Of a stretch of DNA of 64,000 nucleotides, positions 8,882-17,266 are shown in pieces (position 1 is the first letter of the stretch; every line of letters starts with the position of its first letter). The DNA is from Mycobacterium kansasii ATCC 12478 (GTDB lineage Bacteria; Actinomycetota; Actinomycetes; Mycobacteriales; Mycobacteriaceae), in assembly GCF_000157895.3 (NCBI RefSeq), contig NC_022663.1:2976001-3040000 (forward strand), read 5' to 3'. The notes under the pieces are model-generated. The model searched no databases and was not told where the DNA came from. It worked only from the letters and a program-made list of their open reading frames with translations. A program made the position numbers and the translations under genes.

Positions 8882-8968
8882 GACGCGGTGTAGCAACGCT
8901 CGATCGCCCGACCCTCTGGGCGGGCAGTTCCGGCGGTGCGAGATCCGCCTTTATCGCTACACCGCGTC
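8882..8968. ncRNA. Candidate structured RNA: 13-bp closing stem with two inner hairpins
   Basis: A perfect 13-bp inverted repeat (8882-8894 with 8956-8968, GACGCGGTGTAGC and its complement) encloses two further perfect 5-bp hairpins: CGCCC/GGGCG at 8905-8922 and GGCGG/CCGCC at 8932-8949, each with an 8-nt loop. This makes a three-way junction of 87 nt. It is not a tRNA: there is no T-loop or anticodon arm. Either strand could be the transcript. It may be a small RNA, a cis-regulatory element for the gene at 9047, or a small non-autonomous element. Confidence 0.4.
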
Positions 8969-9046
8969 CCCGGGCGCAGCCCTGCGCGGCGCGCCCGCAA
9001 ATTCGAACGTCCGGATTCAGCTATTCGGCGCCCTTAAGATGTCGAG

Positions 9047-9502
9047 ATGCTGCACGTATCGTCATTGTTCGTTGCCGGCACCGCCACGCTAGACGAATAC
9101 GGCGCGATCAATGCGACGCGCATCCCGATGACCTGGTTTCAGGTCGACCAAATGCCGCTCTGGGCAAAAGTACCCGTAGTTCTGGTGGTGCATGCGAAAG
9201 CAGGCGGGGACTACGACCCGGAACTGCACGTCGTGTGCAAGGACCCCGCCGGGGTGCCGCGCGGAACCCTCAAAGCCAGTTGGCACTGGCCGGACGACGA
9301 CGATAAGGCATCGAAGTACCGGTGCTTTACCCAAGAACTCTCCTTCCCGATCGAGACCGCGGGTGAGTACACCATCGGCGCCTACTATGACGAGCAAGGC
9401 AAATTCGAGATCTCCACACCAATACCGATCTCCATCATTGTGGCCCCCCAGACTCCTCCCGGTGGGGAGGGCGAAAAGGCTGCGAACGAGGACAGCGGCT
9501 AG
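9047..9502 (+). CDS. Conserved small protein, likely beta-sandwich (DUF6941-like)
   Basis: 151 residues without signal peptide or transmembrane segments. The layout (an N-terminal 'LFVAGTATLDEYGAINATRI' stretch, then a hydrophobic VPVVLVVHAKA strand, then alternating strands and an IPISIIV end) is similar to the two small proteins at 39144 and 44049, so it may be a distant member of the same family, which resembles DUF6941. Function is unknown. It is followed by the convergent 13E12 pseudogene and preceded by the structured intergenic region. Confidence 0.6.
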   Translation: MLHVSSLFVAGTATLDEYGAINATRIPMTWFQVDQMPLWAKVPVVLVVHAKAGGDYDPELHVVCKDPAGVPRGTLKASWHWPDDDDKASKYRCFTQELSFPIETAGEYTIGAYYDEQGKFEISTPIPISIIVAPQTPPGGEGEKAANEDSG

Positions 9503-9550
9503 GCCGACCGCTGGTCGGCTAAGCGTGGGAAGTCTTGCGGGCTACCGGGG

Positions 9551-10870
9551 TTACGTATCGTGTTCGTCGTCTTCGTCTGCGTGGAGCAGTTTTTCGGGGT
9601 GATGCATGTTGGTGCGGGGTTGGCCCGTTGATCCAGACGAGTCGAGGTGGGGTGGGGGTGTCCATTCGGTGTCGCCGTGGGTGTTTTTGCGGGTGCTCCA
9701 GCCTTTGTCGGCTAACGGGTGGTGGCCGCCGCAGGCGAAGGTGAGTCGGTTGACGTCGGTGCTGGGGGATTGGGCGTAGGGGATGACGTGGTGGATCGAT
9801 TCGCTGCCCCGGCGCGGCCAGCCGTTTGCTGTGATACAGCGCCAATGCCTTGCCGCCGTCGAAAACCGCCAGATAGTGGCGGGCGTGGCGGGCCAGCCGA
9901 ATCACATCGCTCATCGGCAGCAGGGTGCCGCCGCCGGTGAGTCCTTGTCCGGCAGCGGCTTCCAGTTCGGCCAGCGTGGTGGTCACGATGATCGTCGCGG
10001 GTAAGCCGTTGTGCTGACCCAACTCTCCGGACGCCAGCAGGGCGCGCAGCCCGGCCAGCAGCCCGTCATGAGAGCGTTGGGCCGCTGAGCGGGTGTCGGT
10101 GTCGATGGCGGCCTGACTGGGACTGCCGTCCACACCGGGGGTTTCGGATTCGGGGTTGCACATGCCCGGGGCGGCCAGCTTGGCCAGCACCGCTTCCAGG
10201 GTGGCGCGCCGCTCGGGGTGATCAGCGCGCGCAGCTCCGACATGCCATCGGCTTGCTGGCTGCCCAACATCAGAGCGCGCCGCCGCGCCCGGTCCTCGTC
10301 GCGGTAGGTGCCGTCGGGGTTGAGGCAATCAGCGATCGTGGCGGCCAGCCCGGATAGTTGTTCGGGGCGAACCTGGCCGCCTTGGCGGGCCAGCTGAGCT
10401 TCGGCGCGCTCGCGGGTGGCTTGATCGACCCAGCCCGGCAACTGCCGGCAAAAGCGTCGGATCACCGCGATGTGCTCGGCGCCGATCGTGCCGTCGCATT
10501 GGGCGGCGGCGGCCCCGGCCAGTACCGGGGCGATCGGTTCCCCGGTCAATCCGCGCCGCGGCCCCAGATCGGCGGCGGCGTTGCTGCGCCGGCTGGCCTC
10601 GGTGCGGCTGGTCAGCGCCCACTCGGCGATGGCATGCGACAGCTTGCCGCCTAGTTCTTCGGCGCTGGCCTGGCGGGCCAGGTTGTTGATCAGCTGGTGC
10701 TCAGCCACCGGCAGGCGTCGGCGCACCTTTTCACAGCGCCCCAGCAGCACCAACCACTCCGGAGTCGTCAACGCATCAAAGTCCAGACCCACCAACCTAT
10801 CCACCGCGCCGTCGAGTGCATCAAAGACCGCCGTAACTGTCTGCCGATCCACGACACCGCCCGAGCCCAT
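9551..10870 (-). pseudogene. 13E12-family HNH endonuclease, decayed
   Basis: The N-terminal DUF222 part reads from ATG 10870 in one frame as far as ELRALITP. A shift near 10210-10225 moves homology to a second frame (ATLEAVLAKLAAPGMCNP) until LYHSKRLAAPGQRI. A second break near 9800 combines a frameshift with loss of the part of the HNH domain that normally carries its first Cys pair and the CEVHH start. Homology then resumes in another frame as HHVIPYAQSPSTDV and FACGGHHPLADKGW and stops at TAA 9551. 13E12 genes are repeated in mycobacterial genomes; this copy cannot make an intact nuclease. Confidence 0.85.
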
Positions 10871-11043
10871 ACCCGCAATCTATCGACCGACACCGACAGG
10901 AAACCGGCAGAAAGTGACTGCCAAACAACCGATTTCACATGTTCACTCGTGGCGAACAGCCACCCGCTGTGCTGGTGCCAAAGCGGGCGCCGACCCACAT
11001 CACCCAAAGTGACCAGACCCGCACCCAACGGCTCGACGACTGA

Positions 11044-12288
11044 CTAGATCACGACGGACAACGTCTGCAACCCGCGAAGCGTAACGTTCGTTTTGTACTG
11101 TGGCTCACCGGCCAACCTGGCGTCGGGGAATCGCGCGGTGATCGCCGACAACGCCACACCGGCTTCCAACCGCGCCAGCGGGGCGCCCAGGCAGTAATGC
11201 GCTCCATAGCCAAAACCCAAGTGCCGCAAGGGCACACGATCCGGGTCGAAGGTGTCTGGTCGGTCGTACTCGGCGGGATCGCGATGCGCCGCGGCCAGCA
11301 GCAACATCATCGTGTCACCCTTAGCGACCGAGATGTCCCCAATCGCCATGTCATCGCCGGCAATTCGGCCGACCAGTTGCACCGGCGGGTCGTAGCGCAT
11401 GGTCTCCTCGATGACCGCCGGTGCCCGGGCAGCGTCGGCTCCCAGCGCAACCCAGTGCCGACGGTCTCGCAGCATCGCCAAGATGGCGTTGCCGATCAAG
11501 TTCACCGTGGTCTCGTGTCCGGCGACCAGCAGCAGCATGCAGGTGGACACGATCTCCTCCTGGGTCAACTGATCGCCGGACTCCTCTACCGCGATAAGGC
11601 CGGACATCAAATCGTCGCCCGGCTGCGACCGCCGCCTTGCGATCAGCCCGCGCAGATACTCGCGTAGCCAGGTGCCGGCCGCCAGCCGGTCGGAGAAGTC
11701 CTCGGAATGCTGGCCGGTGAAGGTGAGAAAGGGGTCCAGCGACTGCGCCAGCAATGCCGATGCCCGGCTGAACTGTGGCTCGTCTTCCAGCGGCACCCCG
11801 AGCAGCCGGCAGATCACCGCCACCGGCAGTGGATAGGCGAAGTCGCCGACCACGTCGAAACGGCCCTTCTCGGCGATCCCGCCCAGCAAGCCGTCCACCA
11901 GCGCACCGATGTCGGGTCGCAGTGCGTTCACCACCTTCGGAGCGAAGGCCTTACTGACCAGCTTGCGCAGTCGGGTGTGATCGGGTGGATCGAGAAACAA
12001 GAATCCGGGTGGGATTTCGGGGTCCGGAGCCGGGGCATTCTGCGCCTGCCGCCGGGCGATCGTCGACTTGGACCGGTCGCTGCTCGACGACGGGTGCCGC
12101 AGCACCTCGTCGCAGTCGTGATAGCTCGAGAAAAGTACAAAGTTGGCCTCCGGCAGCTGCAGCGGCCCGTGCTCACGAAGCTGCGCGCACACCGGATATG
12201 GGTTGGCCCGGATCGCCGGGTCCAGCAGTTGCAGCAGCAATGCCTGCGGTTCGGCGTATTCGGTGGGCTCCATGGGCCGTGTCGTCAT
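11044..12288 (-). CDS. Cytochrome P450
   Basis: 414-residue soluble bacterial P450. Seen: oxygen-activation I-helix AGHETT (256-261), K-helix ExxR (Glu295-Arg298) and the haem loop FGYGAHYCLG with ligand Cys366. Family CYP107/CYP105-like by general appearance; exact CYP number not assigned. The ATG at 12288 is chosen over an upstream GTG because it gives the usual N-terminus. No ferredoxin or reductase gene is adjacent, so redox partners must come from elsewhere. Divergent from the DUF2330 gene with an 80-bp shared upstream region. Substrate unknown. Confidence 0.92.
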   Translation of the reverse strand: MTTRPMEPTEYAEPQALLLQLLDPAIRANPYPVCAQLREHGPLQLPEANFVLFSSYHDCDEVLRHPSSSSDRSKSTIARRQAQNAPAPDPEIPPGFLFLDPPDHTRLRKLVSKAFAPKVVNALRPDIGALVDGLLGGIAEKGRFDVVGDFAYPLPVAVICRLLGVPLEDEPQFSRASALLAQSLDPFLTFTGQHSEDFSDRLAAGTWLREYLRGLIARRRSQPGDDLMSGLIAVEESGDQLTQEEIVSTCMLLLVAGHETTVNLIGNAILAMLRDRRHWVALGADAARAPAVIEETMRYDPPVQLVGRIAGDDMAIGDISVAKGDTMMLLLAAAHRDPAEYDRPDTFDPDRVPLRHLGFGYGAHYCLGAPLARLEAGVALSAITARFPDARLAGEPQYKTNVTLRGLQTLSVVI

Positions 12289-12368
12289 GCTGACATTGTG
12301 CCCGCGCGTCGAGTGTGCCCCGGTCAAAGTAGATGGCCGCGGCCACGCTGCCGCGTAGCATCTGCGAC

Positions 12369-13451
12369 ATGGCGGTGCCGCGCTTCTGCCGGTTGGTATT
12401 CGTTATCGGGTTGCTGCTTTCGGTAACCATGGCCACCACGGTGCTGGCCGCGCCGGGCCGTGCCTGCGCATGCGGCGCGGCAATCGCTCCGGGTGGTGCC
12501 CGGGCCACCATGAACCATGAAGTGGCACTGGTGCATTGGGACGGGGCAACCGAGACCATCGTCATGCAGCTCGCAATGGACGCCACCACCGATAACGTCG
12601 CCCTGGTGGTACCTACCCCCGCCCCGGCCTCCGTCGCCGCGGCGGACAAGGCAACCTTCGTGGAGTTGGACGCGTTGACGGCCCCACAGGTCCAGCACAA
12701 GCGCCGCTGGATCCTCGGGATAGGGATGGTCGGCTCTGCACCGCGCGAAGGGGCCGCGACAGCCCACGCCCCGGATGTCGTCAGCCAGGTACGCCTCGGA
12801 CCACTGGAGGCCACCACCCTGGCCGGCGGCGACCTGGCCGGCCTGCAGAACTGGCTGGCCGGCAACGGCTATGCCATCCGGCCGGCGGTGGCAGCGGCAC
12901 TCGATCCCTATGTGCGCGACGGCTGGGCGTTCGTCGCGATCCGGCTGACGAGCACGGCGCCAATTGTGGGCGGACTCGATCCGGTGCGGATGACCTTCCC
13001 TGCACCGCAATTGGTTTATCCGATGCGGCTCTCCGTGGCCGCGCTGGACCCACAGCACGTCGTCGTCTACACCCTGTCCGAGCATCGCCAGCAACGCACG
13101 GATGCCGACAGATCCAGGCAATTCACCCAGGTCCAGTTCGCGGGCACGGTCGCCGGCCAGGTTCGGGACCCGGTGCTGCGGGAACTGGCCGGCAACCACG
13201 GGTCATATCTGACCAAGACGCAGGTCGACGTGTACCAAACGTCGCAAATCTCTTCGGATTTCACGTTCGGCAACGCAGCCAACGACGACGCTTACCGGCA
13301 AGTGGTCGTCGTCTACGACAATGTCGCCATCCCGATCGTGGTGATCCTGTTCGTCGGATTCCTCGTGGTCGTCCTGGCGACGGCGGTGGTTTTGTTCGTG
13401 GTCCTCCGGCGACGCGGGCTTGGTCAGCGGCGCAGAAATTTCACGATGTAG
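12369..13451 (+). CDS. DUF2330 membrane-anchored exported protein (Rv3732 type)
   Basis: 360 residues with an N-terminal signal peptide (hydrophobic LVFVIGLLLSV to an Ala-rich cleavage region), then a CACGAAIAP motif typical of DUF2330, an extracytoplasmic domain and a single C-terminal transmembrane helix (about 316-345) followed by a basic RRRGLGQRRR tail. The topology is exported domain with a C-terminal anchor. Position after ligC suggests it is the counterpart of M. tuberculosis Rv3732, though assignment is from gene order. It overlaps the convergent dehalogenase gene by 28 bp at the 3' ends. Function unknown. Confidence 0.75.
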   Translation: MAVPRFCRLVFVIGLLLSVTMATTVLAAPGRACACGAAIAPGGARATMNHEVALVHWDGATETIVMQLAMDATTDNVALVVPTPAPASVAAADKATFVELDALTAPQVQHKRRWILGIGMVGSAPREGAATAHAPDVVSQVRLGPLEATTLAGGDLAGLQNWLAGNGYAIRPAVAAALDPYVRDGWAFVAIRLTSTAPIVGGLDPVRMTFPAPQLVYPMRLSVAALDPQHVVVYTLSEHRQQRTDADRSRQFTQVQFAGTVAGQVRDPVLRELAGNHGSYLTKTQVDVYQTSQISSDFTFGNAANDDAYRQVVVVYDNVAIPIVVILFVGFLVVVLATAVVLFVVLRRRGLGQRRRNFTM

Positions 13452-14329
13452 TCGGCCAGCTCTTCGCCGGCGTCCTCTTGCAGGAAATGTCCGGCGCCGC
13501 GCACCACCGGGTGATCGACGCCCTGCGCACCGCGCATTTCACGCTTGAAGATCTCGGCCATCGGACCGGTGATGGGGTCGCTGTCGCTGAACGCCACCAG
13601 CATGGGCGTCGGACTCACACACAGTTTCGTCCAGGCCGTCTTGTTCGCCGCTGCCGCCGGGTCGTCCGGAGAGGTTGGCACCAAGCCGGGCATGGCGCGC
13701 GGGCCGGCGCAGTAGGCGTCGTCGGGAAATGGAGCATCATAGCCGGCACGCACCGTGTCGCTCATCTGCCGCCGGCATCCCCCCTGCACGAACCAGCCGA
13801 TGTCCAGCTTCGGCGCGGTCTGGATCGCTTCCCGGAAACGCCACCAGATCTCGGCCATCGGCTGATCCCCGTTGGGCAGTCCGGTGTTGGCAACTACCAG
13901 CCGCGCGAAGCGCTCGGGATGTTCGGCGGCCAGCCGCAATCCGATCAGGCCGCCCCAGTCCTGTCCGACCAGCGTGACGTTGCGCAGGTCCAGCACGTCG
14001 AAAGCCAGGGCACGCATCCACTCGACGTGACGCGCATAGCTGTGGTCTTCGCGACGGGTCGGCTTATCCGAACGGCCGAAACCGACCAGGTCCGGGCAGA
14101 TGACACGATGGCCCGCGGCGGCCAGGACCGGAATCATCTTGCGATACAGATAGGACCACGACGGCTCACCATGCAGCATCAGCACGGGGTCGGCGCGGTC
14201 CGGCCCGTCTTGCACCCAGGCCACCCGCAGCGTCCCGCCCTCGTCGTCGGGCAACTCGCAATACCTTGGCGCGTAAGGAAAGTCAGGGAGGTCGTCGAAC
14301 CGCTCATCGGGTGTGCGCAAGGTCTGCAT
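13424..14329 (-). CDS. Haloalkane dehalogenase (alpha/beta hydrolase)
   Basis: 301-residue alpha/beta hydrolase that should release halide and an alcohol from haloalkanes by a covalent ester route. Seen: HGEPSW near residue 53 (oxyanion), nucleophile motif GQDWGG with Asp124 and halide-binding Trp125, and catalytic His in GAGHFLQED (about His281). This is the HLD-I/DhmA type found in several mycobacteria. The second of two consecutive ATGs (14329) is used. The 3' end overlaps the DUF2330 gene. It starts 18 bp downstream of the Nudix gene on the same strand, so they may be cotranscribed. Confidence 0.9.
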   Translation of the reverse strand: MQTLRTPDERFDDLPDFPYAPRYCELPDDEGGTLRVAWVQDGPDRADPVLMLHGEPSWSYLYRKMIPVLAAAGHRVICPDLVGFGRSDKPTRREDHSYARHVEWMRALAFDVLDLRNVTLVGQDWGGLIGLRLAAEHPERFARLVVANTGLPNGDQPMAEIWWRFREAIQTAPKLDIGWFVQGGCRRQMSDTVRAGYDAPFPDDAYCAGPRAMPGLVPTSPDDPAAAANKTAWTKLCVSPTPMLVAFSDSDPITGPMAEIFKREMRGAQGVDHPVVRGAGHFLQEDAGEELADYIVKFLRR

Positions 14330-14346
14330 CATGCGACCATACGCCG

Positions 14347-14832
14347 TCACGAACCCTCGCTTAAGCCCGCCACCGACGGCTGTGCCATCAGCCGATCCAG
14401 GAACGTCCGCTGCCCCTTGAGCAGCTTGGTACGCGCCAGCGCCACCGGAAACCAGCCGACCCGGTCGACCTCCGGGAACGACCGCACCGTGCCGGACCCC
14501 TTCGGCCACTCCAGCTCGAAGGTATTGCTGCGCACGTCGGTGACGTCGAGGTCGGCTTCGACGGCGAAGACGGTGACCACTTTGCCGCTCGGTTGTTTCA
14601 CCACGCCCAGGTCTATTCGCGGCCCGTCGGGAACCGGTAACCCCAGCTCCTCGGTGAACTCCCGCCGGGCCGCCGGCCAGGGGTCTTCGCCGTCGGGGTA
14701 TTCACCTTTCGGAATCGACCATGCCCCATCGTCTTTGCGCGCCCAGAACGGGCCACCGGGATGCGCGATGAGGACGTCGACGACGCCGGCCGGAGCTCGA
14801 TACAGCAGCAAACCGGCGCTGAGTCTGGGCAT
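14347..14832 (-). CDS. Nudix hydrolase (Rv3733c type)
   Basis: 161-residue Nudix protein. A complete Nudix box, G-x5-E-x7-REFTEELGL, spans residues 43-65 and binds the divalent metal needed to hydrolyse nucleoside-diphosphate-linked compounds. The N-terminal SAGLLLYR and PFWARKDDGAWSIPKGE pieces are typical of the MutT/diadenosine-polyphosphate-like group; the exact substrate is not predictable. It starts 11 bp downstream of the tgs2 stop, in the same order as Rv3733c-Rv3734c. Confidence 0.9.
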   Translation of the reverse strand: MPRLSAGLLLYRAPAGVVDVLIAHPGGPFWARKDDGAWSIPKGEYPDGEDPWPAARREFTEELGLPVPDGPRIDLGVVKQPSGKVVTVFAVEADLDVTDVRSNTFELEWPKGSGTVRSFPEVDRVGWFPVALARTKLLKGQRTFLDRLMAQPSVAGLSEGS

Positions 14833-14843
14833 CCGGGTGATCC

Positions 14844-16205
14844 TCAGACTCCGACGGCCTGCTCCAGATCCTTCAGCGACGATTCCAGGTGGAGCAGCAG
14901 CCGCTGCAGGTGCGGCACGCTGCGACGGCAACCGACCAGTCCGAAGTCGAGATTGCCCGCGTTGTTCACCAGGGTGATGTTCAGCGCTTGGCCGTCGGGG
15001 ATGTTGGACATCGGGTAGCTGCCGTCGAGCCGGGCGCCGCCGTAGTACAGCGGCTCGGTGCCGCCCGGCACGTTGGAGATGACGATGTTGAACGGCGGCG
15101 GCACCGTCGACAGGAAGCCCGGTATACCCGCCAACGTCAACGGCGCCATGTGTAGCGCGGACAGCGCGAGCACCTGCAGTTGCGGCAACTCGGCGAGCAC
15201 CTTCTTGTTGGCGCGCATCGACTCGCTGATGATCTTGATCCGCTCCGCGGGATCCTCCACATGAGTGCCCAGGTTGCACAGTAGGCTGCCGACCTTGTTG
15301 CCGCCGCCGTCGGAATCGTCTTTGGAGCGCAGGCTCACCGGGACCATCGCGATCAGCGGAGTGCCGGGCAACGCGTCCTGTTCGATCAGGTAATACCGCA
15401 GCGCGCCGGCGCACATCGCCAGGACGGCGTCGTTGACGGTGACCCCGGCTGCCTGCTTGACGGCCTTGACGCGCTCCAGCGACCAGGATTGCGCGGCGCA
15501 CCGGCGCGCTCCGCCGATCTTGACGTTGAACATGGTGTGCGGCGCCGCGAACGGCAGCGTCAGCTGCTGCTGGAACAGGGCGGCACGAGCCAGCTTGAAG
15601 GTCGAAGGGCCAAGTCCCACAACCGATCCCGCCAGCTTGAACAGCGAGCTCAGCGGCGACGACGATGCGCCGGACGGCGGGCGCGACGCCCGGGGCAGGT
15701 TCCACATCGCGCGTACCTGGGTGTCGTCCGGATCGGCCGACAGGGTGCGCTGCATCAGCTTCATTGCGGAGACACCGTCGATCAGGGCATGGTGCATCTT
15801 GGTGTACATCGCGAACCGGCCGTCGTTGAGCCCCTCCACCACATACAGTTCCCACAGCGGGCGATGCCGGTCGAGCAGGCTGGTGTGCAGCCTCGAGGTC
15901 AGCTCCAGCAGGTCGCGTACCCGCCCCGGCGACGGCAGGGCGGAGCGGCGGACGTGGTAGTCCATGTCGACCTCGTCGTCGTAAGCCCATGCCAAACGGG
16001 CGATTCCACCCCCGATCGTCGCGGGGTGTTTACGGAACGTGGGCTGGAATTCCTCGTTGGCAACCAGAGCGTCGTAGAACTGCCGCACGAACTCCGGACC
16101 CGCCCCCTGCGGCGGCTCGAACAACGACAGGCCGCCCACGTGCATGGGATGCTCCCGCGATTCGGCGAACAGGAACATCGAGTCGTTGGGCATCATCAAT
16201 TCCAT
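14844..16205 (-). CDS. tgs2: Wax ester synthase/diacylglycerol acyltransferase Tgs2
   Basis: 453 residues, essentially the length of M. tuberculosis Tgs2 (Rv3734c). It transfers an acyl chain from acyl-CoA to diacylglycerol or a long alcohol at the membrane/lipid-droplet surface, storing carbon as triacylglycerol. Catalytic HHALIDG lies at residues 138-144; the C-terminal PPPFNIVISNVPG and NNAGNLDFGLVGC segments are characteristic. The ATG at 16205 gives the canonical MELMMPND start. First gene of a probable tgs2-nudix-dehalogenase run. The related gene at 34735 is a paralogue. Confidence 0.93.
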   Translation of the reverse strand: MELMMPNDSMFLFAESREHPMHVGGLSLFEPPQGAGPEFVRQFYDALVANEEFQPTFRKHPATIGGGIARLAWAYDDEVDMDYHVRRSALPSPGRVRDLLELTSRLHTSLLDRHRPLWELYVVEGLNDGRFAMYTKMHHALIDGVSAMKLMQRTLSADPDDTQVRAMWNLPRASRPPSGASSSPLSSLFKLAGSVVGLGPSTFKLARAALFQQQLTLPFAAPHTMFNVKIGGARRCAAQSWSLERVKAVKQAAGVTVNDAVLAMCAGALRYYLIEQDALPGTPLIAMVPVSLRSKDDSDGGGNKVGSLLCNLGTHVEDPAERIKIISESMRANKKVLAELPQLQVLALSALHMAPLTLAGIPGFLSTVPPPFNIVISNVPGGTEPLYYGGARLDGSYPMSNIPDGQALNITLVNNAGNLDFGLVGCRRSVPHLQRLLLHLESSLKDLEQAVGV

Positions 16206-16398
16206 GCACCAATTAAAGCGCGTTGAACAACTTTGTCGCCTGTTCAGCACCGCCCTAGGGCCGCAACGGGCGGTTATCCAGCAGACGTGCTCGTGGTCAT
16301 CGTCCCAGTTGAACCGCAAAGTGGTTTGCGGATGCGGGTCACCCGAGGTTCTGGTAGACCTTACGCACCACGGTCTGTGCTCGACGTGAGGAGATGGA

Positions 16399-17175
16399 AT
16401 GGGCGCAGAACTAGTGCCGCTGGGCGCGGTGGCGGCGACAGCATGGCGGGTCTCGGAAGATCTCGTTGACACCGTCCGCAACACACCCCATCCGCGCCCC
16501 GTCCGGCTGGCCGCCGAACCGCAGAACCTGTTGATCGATCTTTCCCGAACCGGGATTGTGGTCATCGATATGCAGAACGATTTCTGCGCAAAAGGTGGCT
16601 GGCTCGACCACATTGGCGTTGACATCGCGCCGGTCCGCAAACCCATCAGTCCCCTCCGTAGCCTGCTGCCCGCATTGCGGGACTCCGGTGTGCCAGTCGT
16701 ATGGGTGAACTGGGGCAATCGGCCGGACCGGCTGAATCTGAGTCCATCGCTGTTGCATGCCTTCAACCCAGCCGGCACAGGCGTCGGCATTGGTGATCCG
16801 CTGCCGCACGCCGGCGCACGTGTTCTACAACGCGACAGTTGGGCTGCCGCGATCGTCGACGAACTTCAGCCGGCAGCGGCCGACATACGCGTGGACAAAT
16901 ACCGGATGAGTGGCTTCTGGGACACTGCATTAGACAGCATCCTGCGAAATCTCGGCCTGACCACACTGCTGTTCGGTGGTGTCAACACTGATCAGTGCGT
17001 GATGACCACACTGCAGGACGCCAACTTCCTTGGCTACGACTGCATCCTGGTCACCGACTGCACGGCAACCAGTTCGCCGCAATATTGCTGGGAGGCAACG
17101 CTTTACAACGTGAAGCAGTGCTTTGGATTTGTCACCGGCAGTGCCGCGCTGCATCGGGCGCTCAGCTACAGCTAG
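16399..17175 (+). CDS. Isochorismatase-family cysteine hydrolase
   Basis: 258-residue cysteine hydrolase. The catalytic triad of the family is visible: Asp57 (VIDMQNDF), Lys167 (VDKYRMSGF) and Cys200 (GGVNTDQCV). This points to amide or ureido-type hydrolysis (nicotinamidase, biuret or ureidoacrylate hydrolase relatives) rather than isochorismate chemistry, since Cys is present. The N-terminal 40 residues extend beyond the usual domain. Transcribed divergently from tgs2 with about 190 bp between them; its partner pathway is not evident. Confidence 0.85.
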   Translation: MGAELVPLGAVAATAWRVSEDLVDTVRNTPHPRPVRLAAEPQNLLIDLSRTGIVVIDMQNDFCAKGGWLDHIGVDIAPVRKPISPLRSLLPALRDSGVPVVWVNWGNRPDRLNLSPSLLHAFNPAGTGVGIGDPLPHAGARVLQRDSWAAAIVDELQPAAADIRVDKYRMSGFWDTALDSILRNLGLTTLLFGGVNTDQCVMTTLQDANFLGYDCILVTDCTATSSPQYCWEATLYNVKQCFGFVTGSAALHRALSYS

Positions 17176-17266
17176 ATCACCGGATCGCTCAAGACAACGG
17201 CAGCGACTTGGCCGTCCCTGCCGCAAGGCTGATCATTCCAAGGCCCGCACAGGGGGCGCCGCGCCG

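Noticed and set aside
8882..8968. tRNA gene
   Set aside because: Branched shape only; no T-loop, anticodon stem or acceptor consensus.
9551..10870. Insertion sequence or transposase
   Set aside because: DUF222 and HNH parts identify a 13E12-family gene; no terminal inverted repeats seen.
16206..16398. TGAACA/TGTTCA dyad between tgs2 and the isochorismatase-fold gene as an operator
   Set aside because: Only 6-bp arms with an 11-bp gap; too weak to claim without conservation.
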